Shown: one piece after another, positions 55,119 to 64,000 of the stretch | Numbering within the stretch: the first letter of the stretch is position 1 | Layout: each line of letters begins with the position of its first letter | NCBI GenBank assembly: GCA_026119855.1 | Contig: JAOWBW010000163.1 | Span: 62,001 to 126,000 of the forward strand | Direction of reading: 5' to 3' | Length of the DNA stretch: 64,000 nucleotides | Source of the DNA: Campanula takesimana | Lineage: Eukaryota; Streptophyta; Magnoliopsida; Asterales; Campanulaceae | Program-made: the position numbers and the translations under genes | Notes under the pieces: model-generated | The model's input: the letters and a program-made list of their open reading frames with translations, nothing else | What the model was told of the DNA's origin: nothing | Databases searched by the model: none

Positions 55119-58100
55119 ATGACTCTCCCTGAAGAATCCCATGGCTACTACATCGAAAGTGACTTCTTCGAAGGAGAAATAGGAACCTTCGTCAAAGAAA
55201 TCTTGGAAAACAATGGGCTTCTAAACATGTTAACTGCTCAAAACCCAATCCTTGAAAAGGCATGTATGGAGGTATATCTAGTTGGAACCAGACTCAAAGA
55301 TAGTACTATTCGATGTGTCTTCCAAAATGTCACAATGCTCATCAAACCTGAAGATGTGCATACAACATATGGCATTTCAAATCACAGAAACTTTGTCACA
55401 AATGTTTGGAGAAAAGAATTGGATTCAGAATTCAGTGACCTCTACAAGCTATTCACTGGTCAAAGAGACATTGACTATGACTCAGTCAAGAACAAGTCAA
55501 TACTAAATAAGAACCTATCCATCAATAATTCAGCCCTGAGTGATGTAGTAATCAAAGGGATGTGTGGGAAGCAATCATCTTTGGACAAGCTAAGCTCATC
55601 AGAATGGAAAATAACCCTTGGTCTCATTAGGAGAAATGTAAATTGGTGCACTGTAATGCTTGAAAACTTCAACTTAGCCTTCTCTCAATCTCTTCACAAG
55701 CCCTATGTAAGGTCCACCAAACCAAACCTGTTCAGATTCATGAGTGGAATCCTTGCTAAAAAATTCAAAGAGCTCACAGCCATTCTCAACACAAAATGGC
55801 TTGAAATTGTTCCCCTGGGCATCTCTAAGAAGTTTGACAAGAAGACCATCCCTCTCAAAAGCTCTAAAGAGGGAACATCTAAGTCATCCAAAGCCAAATC
55901 TTCAACAGCTAAGGCAACCAAGAAGGTCCCAACAGCTAAGCCTGGACCTGATGAAGCTCAAGCAACCAGAATGATCACTAGAGCAACAGCAAAGTCCTCT
56001 GCAAGAAGGAAAGCCATAGCTGTTAAGAAGACAGGCAAGAGGAAGATTGATGAACCACCCTCATCTTCATCTTTAACATCCAGCTCCTTTTCTCAATCAA
56101 TAAAAAGTGACTCAGGCACTCCTCCACTAGTCATGAGAACACAACTGCTGAATTTAAAGTGATCAAACCTGCTCACAAAACTAAGAGCAAGGTGTTTGTT
56201 GATGATGAAGCCACAGTGAGTGAAGAAGAATCTGAAGTTAAGAAAGCAAGTAGCTCTAGTGGTGTAATGGAGATTGATGCAAAAGAATATGGAGTTCAGT
56301 TGTCTCTACAACAACAACTTGATGAAATCAGAAAAGCCAAGCAAGGTCAAGGACCATCTGAGTAAGTTGTGCCAATAGCTGAGAAAGCTATGCCAACAGC
56401 TAAGAAGGATATCCCAGCAGCTAAGTCAGTTGATCCAACTGACAAGGTAACATCTTCATCCTCTTCTGCAGATCAATTCATAGTTAAAAGAAGACATGTC
56501 AGATCCCTATCTCCTCCCTCTCCCAATTTGACTTCCAGTTCAGATCATGCTGCTGTCATTGAAGGAATTCTTGACCTTACTTCTCAAACCATCTCTCCTA
56601 CTAAAATCTTAAGGGGGAACTCACCCAGTTCAGATATCCCTGTCAGGTCAAGGGGGAACTCTCCTGTTCATGAGTTCTTTCCATCAACTGAGACTCATCT
56701 TCCTCCTTCCCTTCAAACTCAAGCATCCCCTTCTTATTTATCCCCTGATCAACTTACTGTTATTCCTATTCTCAATCCTCAAATCATTGAGTTTATCAAA
56801 GATAAATCTGTGTCTAATCTGTCTGATGATGATACATCAACCCTTTTTGAACAGCTTTCTAGTAAATTTTCTATGGATGAGGCTCTTAAGGCCTTTGATT
56901 TCATGAGGATTGGAGAAGCAAGGAAATCCCAAGGTCAAGGTGGATCATCTACTCCCAAACTTTCCCCATCAGCTATCCCACCTTCTAAATCACCTTCTCT
57001 CTCTCAAATTGATCTAGACACTTCCATGCCCACTCCTAGCTTCTGGGCTTTAGATTGTGACATTGACTTTTCAGTCACAACTGTCATTGAGGCTCACAAA
57101 AAGTTTGTCTCTCTTCCTCACCTTCCTCCCTTTCTCAACCCTCACAACATTTCCAACCCTTGGGATATGACTAAAACCCATATGAGCATTCATGCTAGAA
57201 ACATTGGGGGCCAATTGTTCCATGCCTATGAAGAATGGAAACAGTTCAGAATCTCAACCCAATACTGCTTCTTTTTCAAAGCACCTAAACTACCCAATCC
57301 CATCACTCTTTCAACTCTTCCAGAATGGGAATTTTTCTTTTGCCATCTTATTTCTGAGAATCTTCAAGAATGTCTCTACACCCCTTCCTCCCTTATGTAT
57401 GCTCTGTGTATTCAATATGCCCAGTCCATCTTTTGGACTCTGCTTTCCAAAAAGATCTGTATAATGGGACTCATTGTCAAGAGTCTCTTCCCAATCTCTT
57501 CTGTGTATCCTCAACATCTTCCTCCACCTCCTCCTACATTCCATAAGAAATCCAGATCTCAATTTGCAAATCTCCCTCCTAATTTTGATCCATTCAAATA
57601 CACCCCTCCATATCATCTCACCTTCACTGACTTCAACCAATTCTCAGCCACCCTCATCAAATAAATCAAATCGGCCATTCTCAAAAAGCTTGACAATGTA
57701 TCTGAGTTCATCCTTCAAAGAGGTGAGAATCCAATCCCTCCATCTCCTAAACAGCCAACCCCAACAGCCTTCCCTCCTCCTCCTCCCAGCAGCCAACCCT
57801 TGCCTCCAAGACCATCTCAGGCATCCATCCACTCCTACTTCCAAGCTCCCCAACCTAAATTAATCAAGAAAAGGCCTGCATCTCTTTACAAGGACTATCC
57901 CATGGGGGTCTCTCCTGCAGAAGAAACCAGGTCTCCTCAGCAACTGCAAGCCTGGATTGGCCCAAGACTTCTTTACAATCAACCTGTTCTCACCAAAACT
58001 CAGTTGATAGCCATACAAGACCAACATTTCCAGTATAACCACATGATGGGTCTTGATTGGAACAATGAATGGTCCTACAGAAGGAATGAACCAGTGAGAA

Positions 58101-58153
58101 GAGCTGCACTCACTCAAGAACTAAAAGCTGTGGAGAGAATTCAGAATACTTAG
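55119..58153 (+). pseudogene. ORF3 of element E, about 1010 codons
   Basis: Start at the ATG of MTLPEESHGYY, matched in C; the upstream TTG is ignored. N-terminal domain (about 1-240): GLLNMLTAQNPILE, STIRCVFQNVTMLIKPEDVH, GMCGKQSSLDKLSSSEW, NVNWCTVMLENF, RSTKPNLFRFMSGIL. Basic region with STAK/PTAK units and KKTGKRKIDEPP, a likely nuclear signal. Ser/Pro-rich middle. C-terminal domain: PTPSFWALDCDIDFS, THMSIHARNIGGQLFHAYEEW, hydrophobic SLMYALCIQYAQSIFWTLL, PNFDPFKYTPPYH, TDFNQFSATLI, and a tail with SIHSYF and WIGPRL. A one-base deletion near 56129 and TAA stops at 56363 and 57662 break it. Family unknown to me; possibly a nuclear accessory protein, and less likely envelope-like. Confidence 0.75.
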
Positions 58154-58368
58154 TATAGGTTATTTGGTTTGTTTTCTCTGTTTTGAATAGTTGTTCAGAA
58201 CAATGCCTATCTTTTCTTTTCAGTTATTTCTTTTAAAAGTAGAATTTAGTTTGTTTAACAGCTTGTTTGCCAAGCAAAACTATCAAGAAGATTTTCTCTT
58301 CATTGGTGTTCTATTTCCTTAGCATTATATTTGCAGGGTACATAATCAAATGTCTTTATTTATTTACC
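58154..58368 (+). other. 3' untranslated spacer of element E
   Basis: Short AT-rich region between the end of ORF3 and the polypurine tract; no gene. Confidence 0.6.
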
Positions 58369-58382
58369 AAAAAGTGAGAAAT
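58369..58382 (+). other. Element E polypurine tract, altered
   Basis: AAAAAGTGAGAAAT where element C has AAAAAGGGGGAAAT; one T now breaks the purine run. Confidence 0.75.
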
Positions 58383-59544
58383 TGTTAGTACCTCACTATG
58401 CTTAACTCACAATTAATCATAGTAACTATGTTTTGATAAATAAATAATCAATCCATTGATTATATGATGTATACAAGACCTGAGCACAGGCAGCCCAAGA
58501 CAGAAGCTCAACAGCTAAGCTTCATTGTTTTCCATTCAAGACAACAGTCAAGTCATTACATGATCTACCTATCATCTACACATCCAACAAACTGAAAAAC
58601 CACCTTTTACAGACTCCCTTATACTTACAATAATTATCAAAATGCTAATAACAAACAAGCTTCAACAGATCAAGCCTTAAAAGGCCAATAGCTAAGGCCC
58701 CCTGTCTCAACAACTAAGACTGTTCTTCACCAACAGCTGACCCCACTTCATCAGATCTTTGAAGAACGATTAATCCAATAATTTAGATCATTGGATTAAC
58801 TCATATTGAATCTTGATCAAGCCTGCATAAACCTTTCCCTTGACAGCCTGCATACAAAGGAGAAATAAAGTGTTATTCAACCCAGTCAAAGACAGACTAT
58901 TTACTTCTCTGTATTCTTGTCCCCCAATGGCTATATGCCAACCCCTATATAAAGGAGTATACTGGCATGTTGTCAAGTGCCCCTTCCTAATTTTTACAAC
59001 CCTTTCTCCCTTTGAAAAACTTTTAAAACTCCCCTGCATTCACACTGCATATCTAAATATTTGCTTAAATCCCCTGCAAATATTGTGCCATCTTGCACCC
59101 AGTTACAACCCACATCCAGCCAGCTAACAGCCAAGCTATTTTGTAAACACACTTGTGATTATTTTATTTTCTCTTTTGTTCTCGCTTTGAAAGAAGCAAC
59201 CTTAATTGAAGTGTCAATTAAGTAGAGGGGGTTCAAAGGAACTTGCCTTATCAATTCTTGTAACTCTTATTGAAGAGAATATTTTAGTGAATTGGTCTCA
59301 CTGTTCTAACAGTGGGGTGGATGTAAGAGAAAGGTTTTGCCTCTGAACCACTTTAAAATACTATGTACACTCTTGTCTTTACACTTACACACACACACAC
59401 ACTACACTTGTCCTTTCATTTATTGTTTCATTTATATTCCGCTGCACGTCTCTTTTATTATTATTATCTCTCAACAGCTAACCTCAAACAGTTAGCTGTC
59501 CAAGTTTTAACTAATCTGTTCATTCAGTATAACAGGGCCTTTCA
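58383..59544 (+). repeat. Element E 3' LTR, 1162 bp
   Basis: TGTTAGTACC to GGGCCTTTCA; partner of 46451-47606. Family words here have partly decayed (CCAATAGCTAAGG, CAACAACTAAG). Confidence 0.95.
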
Positions 59545-59566
59545 ATATTTAAAGTAAATTTTAATA

Positions 59567-59816
59567 CTCATTCCGTCCCATTTTAAAGTGCAAAATTTGT
59601 CATTTTTGGTGTACTATAGAAATTGCAAAATCCAAAAGTAGAAAGTTTTTAATAATTATCAATTGGGACTCACTTGCTATACTCACATAACCTAACCCAC
59701 ATTCTATTCCCCAACCTACCCAACTATCTGCACTCACAACATATCACCCTTTTCACTTTTTTCCTTAATTCTTGTGCCATGACTTTTTTGTTCAATTTGA
59801 AGTAGGACGGAAGAAG
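59567..59816. mobile_element. Stowaway-like MITE, 250 bp
   Basis: CTCATTCCGTCCCATTTTAAA at the left and AATTTGAAGTAGGACGGAAG at the right, TA at both edges (59565-59566, 59817-59818). It lies 17 bp from the end of element E. Confidence 0.75.
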
Positions 59817-59818
59817 TA

Positions 59819-60787
59819 TAATATTATTTGTAATATGAGACTTATGTTTCCACTCTCATGAATATGCATTTAAGCCTATGTGACGATGTCCCATGTATTT
59901 TATGTCATAGTTTCACTTGGCGGGTTGTGAGAATAGATAACAATTTAATATTGATTGATAAATGATGTACTTTTTTTTACGCTTCTAAATAAAATTTGCA
60001 TTTTTTGATATATAAATTAGTTTTGGTATGAGAAATGTATAATTAAGTAAAACATTTTTTTGACAAATTTCAAATGAACTGCAACACTTAAAATTTAAAA
60101 TAAATATAGTTAAATTTTATCAGAATTGTGAAATCTATAAACAGATAAAACAAATCTAATTCGTAGTAAGATATCTCACGCATTTGATGACTATGAGAGC
60201 ATTTTGTATTCTTTGGCCACCCCATAAAGACCCAAATATCGTGGCGTCATCAGTACCCCGTTAATTCATTCACCCTCTAATCATCTATTCTATAACTATA
60301 TACTAATTTAGAAGCCGTTGATATCAGCGTTGTACACGTGTCAGTGTCAGCCTCTCATGCCAAGTTTTCCCGCTCTAACCATTTTTTTTATGGATTAACA
60401 ACGGCTTAAAGAGGGAGGGAAAAAGTAATGTTTTCATTTGACTACTTGGGTGAAGTGTTGTCTCGTAGGAAAAGTCACATGCCAGTAGATGAAGAGATTA
60501 TAGTTGGGCCTTGGGCTTAACGCAATCATTAATAATGTTTAAAAAAAAATGAAGTTTATGGTTAGTTTTACTGTCCATCTCTAAAAATTGAATAAATATT
60601 AAGAAAATTTCCCCTAGGGCCCCCAGTCCCAGATTTAATTACTGATAAAACCCGGCCCAGACCAAATACCAGATAAGGACTTGGGCGGAGATGCAAATTT
60701 CCCATACACCCCTCACTTATTTGGCCTTCAAAATTACTATTCTGCTGACGTCAGTTATGAAAATATGGATTTCCCATTTTACCCTTG
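59819..60787. other. Intergenic, no gene seen
   Basis: AT-rich; possibly the left terminal region of the MULE that follows, but I could not define a terminal inverted repeat because the right end is outside the window. Confidence 0.4.
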
Positions 60788-60795
60788 TATATAAG
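60788..60795 (+). promoter_or_regulatory. TATA box of the MULE transposase gene
   Basis: TATATAAG about 130 bp upstream of the first in-frame ATG (60917). A short uORF (ATG 60854) lies between. Confidence 0.5.
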
Positions 60796-60916
60796 CCTCG
60801 CTTTCGACGTACGACTCATTTTCTCGCTCATTTTTTTCGTGAAGAGAGAGCCGATGGCGATGGAGAGTGCGACGGTGATTTTTCAATTTCGAATCTGATT
60901 CGAAAAACCCTAGATC

Positions 60917-63332
60917 ATGGTGTGGATTGTATGTATCGTCTTCAAACAATTGGTATGTATCTGCATCTGTATTTCGGTTTATCATTGAAAAAACCCTAGA
61001 TCTTTGGGTTCGTGGTGTGGATTGTAATTAGGTGTTTTTTTTATTATGTTCAGATTTACATCATGGATTCAAATGTAATTGCATTCTTCAAGTTTGGTGA
61101 TTTGACTGCTGTTTCATTGTTTTCTCGATTTTCATCTTTTGAGTCAATTATGGAATTTATCTGTTCGAGACGGGACAATTTGAAAAGAAACACAATGTCT
61201 CTGTCTTATGCTTTAGCTAATAATCCTCGTTGTTTGTTGGTTAATGAAGTTGATTTTATATGCTTGAGTATGGTTATACGTAGGACTGGGCTTGATTCCA
61301 TTGATATAAATGTGGAGGAAGTTTCTGTTACCAGTATGATTTGTGGCATATCTGAATATTTGAAACCAGTTTGTGGAGATGTTGTTAAATATGATGATGT
61401 TGAGTTTAGTGATGTTGAGTTTAGTGGTAGCAGTAGTAAGAACCATGCTCCTGTTAACTTCTTTCGTCATAGAGATAAGGTGTTGAAAAGTACAGGATGG
61501 GCAACTGCAATAGAAAAAATTGGGCAAATATTCGAAGGGGGTGTCTAGAATTCAGAAATTCTCTTTGTATATTTGCTACTGAAGTTGGTTTTGAATTTGA
61601 GTACCTGAAGAATGACAAAAAGCGTGTAACTGCTCAGTGTAGATATAAAGTTGATAAAGGTTGTCCTTGGAGGATTCATGGCTCTATTGAAAAGGTTAAT
61701 GGTTTTTTCTACATTAGGACGTATGTTCCAAACCATACATGTATAGATATTGTTAATAATGGGTACAGACAAGGGGATAGGTTGCGTTCTGGGGTACATG
61801 CTAGTGTCCTCATTGATGATGTCAAAGGTAATCCATCTATTAGGCCAAAGGATGTATTGAATGATTTTAGGAAAGGTTATGGTTATGAAGTTTCATAAAA
61901 ATCAGTTTGGAGAGGTATTGAGAAGGCAAAGCAAGCTGTGTATGGTGATGCATCTTCATCTTATGACAGTATGAGACATTACTTTAATAAAGTAAAGGAG
62001 TTAGACCCAAACTTTCAATCTATAATTGATTATGATCATGAGACTTCTCAATTTGAGCGTTGTTTTGTTGCTTTTGGTGCATGTCTAGATGGATTTAAAT
62101 TTTGTCGGCCCATGTTATTTCTTGATGGGACATTTCTTTATGGAAAGCTCAAAGGCACTCTTTTGGCAGCAACAGCAAAGGATGTGAACAATGGTATGAT
62201 ATTTTGTCTTTTTGAGTTTACTTATAAGAACTGTAACCTTAGTTGTAAGTCTCATTACAAATAATAAGAATCATATTTATTGTTTTAAATTTTTTTTCTT
62301 ATTGTAGGTCTTTTTCACGTTGCTTTTGCAATCGTAGGCTCGGAGAATATAGAGAATTGGAGGTGGTTTCTTCAAAATCTGGAACCTCATATAAATGAAA
62401 GGACAATGACATTCATTTTAGATCGAAATCAAGGGATCATCACAGCAGTTAAGGAGATTATGCCCTCTGCTTCACATTCTTTTTGCATGTTCCATATCAG
62501 GAACAATCTGAGGGACAAATTCAGAGGATTTTCATCAGAGCTTCGTTAAAATATGCTTCATAAAATATCTCAATGTTCGTTAGCTCCAACACATGATCTC
62601 TTTCAGTTTTATTTGAGCGAAATGAAGAAAGAAGGTGGTACCAAGGTGGAAGAATTTATGAATGCTCTTCCGGCTGTGAACTATGCGAGTGCTTATTTCC
62701 CGGGGAAGCGATATGGTGAGATGTGCTCCAACGCTGCAGAGTCTTTTAACTCATAAATAAAAGAATATAAAGGTCTTCCCGTCTTGGAGTTAGTTGATCA
62801 AATCCAGTTAAAAGTAATGCAGAGAATGAACAAGCATAGACAGGAATCTTTGAATTGGAAAACAAATCTGTGTCCATTGAAGGACAATAGATATAAAAGA
62901 AGGCTTGAGTATGGTAAGTCATGGGATATCTCTTCTTCTAATGATCATATGTTTGAAGTTCACTCTGATCCTTCGATGTCTGTTGATATTCGAAAGTTTA
63001 CATGTACATGTGAGAAGTGGCAGCATCAAGGTTTTCCGTGTGTTCATGCGATTGCAGTTTTGTCGAGGACTAGTGAAAGTGGTTTACCATTTATTGAGCC
63101 TTATTTCTATACAAGTCACTACCAGAAGTGTTATGGATTTTCTATCCCTCCTATTCCTTCATTTGGTAAAGCTATGGTTGATGAAGAAGCTGTTATACTC
63201 CCTCCTGCAACTAAACGTGCTCCAGGTAGGACAAGAAAGACTCGGTATCAAGGAAGAGGAGAAGTTATGAAAAGGAATCGTTGTGGGAAATCTGGATATC
63301 ATAATAGGAGATCATGCAAAGAACCATTGTAG
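60917..63332 (+). pseudogene. MULE (MuDR-type) transposase, broken
   Basis: Cut-and-paste transposase of the Mutator superfamily. Exon 1 (60917-60952) joins through a GT-AG intron (60953-61053) to the ATG at 61063 region in frame. An N-terminal domain is followed by the MuDR zinc-type region (VGFEFEYLKNDKKRVTAQC...CPWRIHGS...NHTC). The catalytic domain shows D in FLDGTFLYGKLKGTLL, D in FILDRNQGI, CMFHIRNNL and E in NAAESFNS. The SWIM finger is CTCEKWQHQGFPCVH. The C-terminal knuckle RCGKSGYHNRRSC lacks its first Cys. Intron 62194-62307 splits NNG/LFHVAFA. Damage: a shift near 61540 and TAA at 61896, 62547 and 62754. Fewer mutations than C suggest recent activity. Confidence 0.88.
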
Positions 63333-63532
63333 TTAGAACAATAGGCTTTTTGTGTTCAATTATTATGTTGATTCATACATTTGGTATTTTCTTATGAGAA
63401 TTGAATAGTTTGGAGATTATTATTTTGTTGAATTTTTTTGAATGAATTTTTGTGTTGGATTATTATTTTATTTTTCTTATTATGATTTATGGAAATATTT
63501 TAGTTTAATAAGAACTTTTTAATGATTCTTTT
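63333..63532. other. MULE 3' flank
   Basis: T-rich stretch after the transposase; no gene. Confidence 0.5.
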
Positions 63533-63921
63533 AGGTCTTATATGTTACTCATAAGACCCTTTTTATAGACATGATGTGATATGTCTTATATGTTATGTCT
63601 TATATAGGTCTTATATGTTACTCATAAGACCTAATTTATGATTATTTTAGGTCTTATATACTACACATAAGAATTTTTTTATAGATATGTTGTGATAGGT
63701 CTTATAAGTTAAGTCTTATATATGTCTTATATGTTACTCATAAGACCTAATTAATGATTATTTTAGGTCTTATATACTACACATAAAACTTATTTTTTAC
63801 AGACATGCTGTATGTCTTATATAGGTCTTATATGTTACTCATAAGACCTTTTTTACAGACATGCTGTGATATGTCTTATATGTTATGTCTTATATAGGTT
63901 TTATATGTTACTCATAAGACA
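63533..63921. repeat. Palindromic AGGTCTTAT...ATAAGACCT array
   Basis: Inverted units of the form AGGTCTTAT-ATGTTACTC-ATAAGACC at 63533, 63606, 63723, 63823 and 63896, with related half-units (AGGTCTTATATACTACACATAA, TATGTCTTATATGTTATGTC) between. Steps are 73, 117, 100 and 73 bp. It lies just downstream of the MULE transposase and runs to near the window edge, so it may be a subterminal repeat of that element. Confidence 0.75.
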
Positions 63922-64000
63922 TTTTTAAATGATTCTATTAGATTTTATCTAGTACATGTATGATTTTTTTTTCAAAAGCATTGCATTGTGTGTCTTTATG

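Larger units (their letters stand above)
46451..59544 (+). mobile_element. Element E: complete SIRE-like copia element with aORF and ORF3, 13094 bp
   Basis: LTRs 46451-47606 and 58383-59544, flanked by ATATT on both sides (46446-46450, 59545-59549). Inside: primer site, gag, pol, antisense ORF, ORF3, polypurine tract. LTRs differ by a few percent by eye, more than those of A or D. All genes carry a handful of stops or shifts, so the copy is dead but readable throughout. It is the best template for the C/E family. Confidence 0.95.

Noticed and set aside
55119..58153. ORF3 as a retroviral-type envelope protein
   Set aside because: Only one hydrophobic stretch, no signal peptide or cleavage site, and a strong basic nuclear-type region; left as unknown.
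1..64000. CRISPR arrays, bacterial operons, rRNA or tRNA genes
   Set aside because: Repeats are eukaryotic transposon arrays; I saw no tRNA cloverleaf or rRNA sequence, and gene content is plant nuclear.

Overview
This window is plant nuclear DNA, most likely an angiosperm. It is almost entirely a transposon nest and contains no confidently intact host gene. The plant assignment rests on SIRE-type and other Ty1/copia elements primed by initiator Met-tRNA, a Tat/Ogre-type Ty3/gypsy element, Stowaway-like MITEs with CTCCCTCCGTCCC termini, Helitron ends, a Mutator-like (MULE) transposase with a GT-AG intron, and generally AT-rich spacers. I cannot name the species.

Layout. 1-14897: element A, a Tat/Ogre-type LTR retrotransposon with a gag remnant, no pol, and about 10 kb of tandem and hairpin-forming repeats. 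It sits inside element B (14898-20296, minus strand), a decayed copia element whose 5' LTR is 18946-20296. B appears to interrupt element C (20297-39367, plus strand), a SIRE-like element of which only the part downstream of pol is in view. C is also interrupted at 22937-36454 by element D (minus strand), a young SIRE-like copia element with target-site duplication ACTAG and almost intact genes. 39368-46450 is intergenic DNA with a Helitron end, a TRIM-like element inside a Stowaway MITE, another Stowaway MITE, a small acidic ORF, and a Helitron-like segment holding a ~280-bp repeat array. 46451-59544: element E, a complete but mutated relative of C with duplication ATATT. 59545-64000: a MITE, then a broken MULE transposase followed by palindromic repeats.

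How the parts work together. C, D and E are larger than a simple gag-pol copia element. After pol they carry a long extra sense ORF (ORF3). In C and E there is also a divergent antisense ORF between pol and ORF3, with its own TATA box. In D, ORF3 has a TATA box, a CT-rich leader, a 14-codon first exon and a ~1-kb intron. ORF3 of D and of C/E share an N-terminal domain pattern and a nuclear-localisation-like basic stretch.

Most unusual signal. Each LTR family has its own short word repeated upstream of the LTR TATA box, with roughly constant spacing and variable spacers: GGCCACGCGGCC x3 in A, GCCGTACGGC-like x3 in B, CAACAGCTAAG x3 in C/E, and AGGCGCAT many times in D. In B, C/E and D the same word recurs elsewhere in the element body. 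Element A additionally carries six copies of a small RNA-like fold with compensatory changes, three copies of a second hairpin, and about 1.5 kb of inverted TTGACC/GGTCAA (W-box) repeats. A working idea is a word-specific recognition system encoded by the extra ORFs; this is inference.
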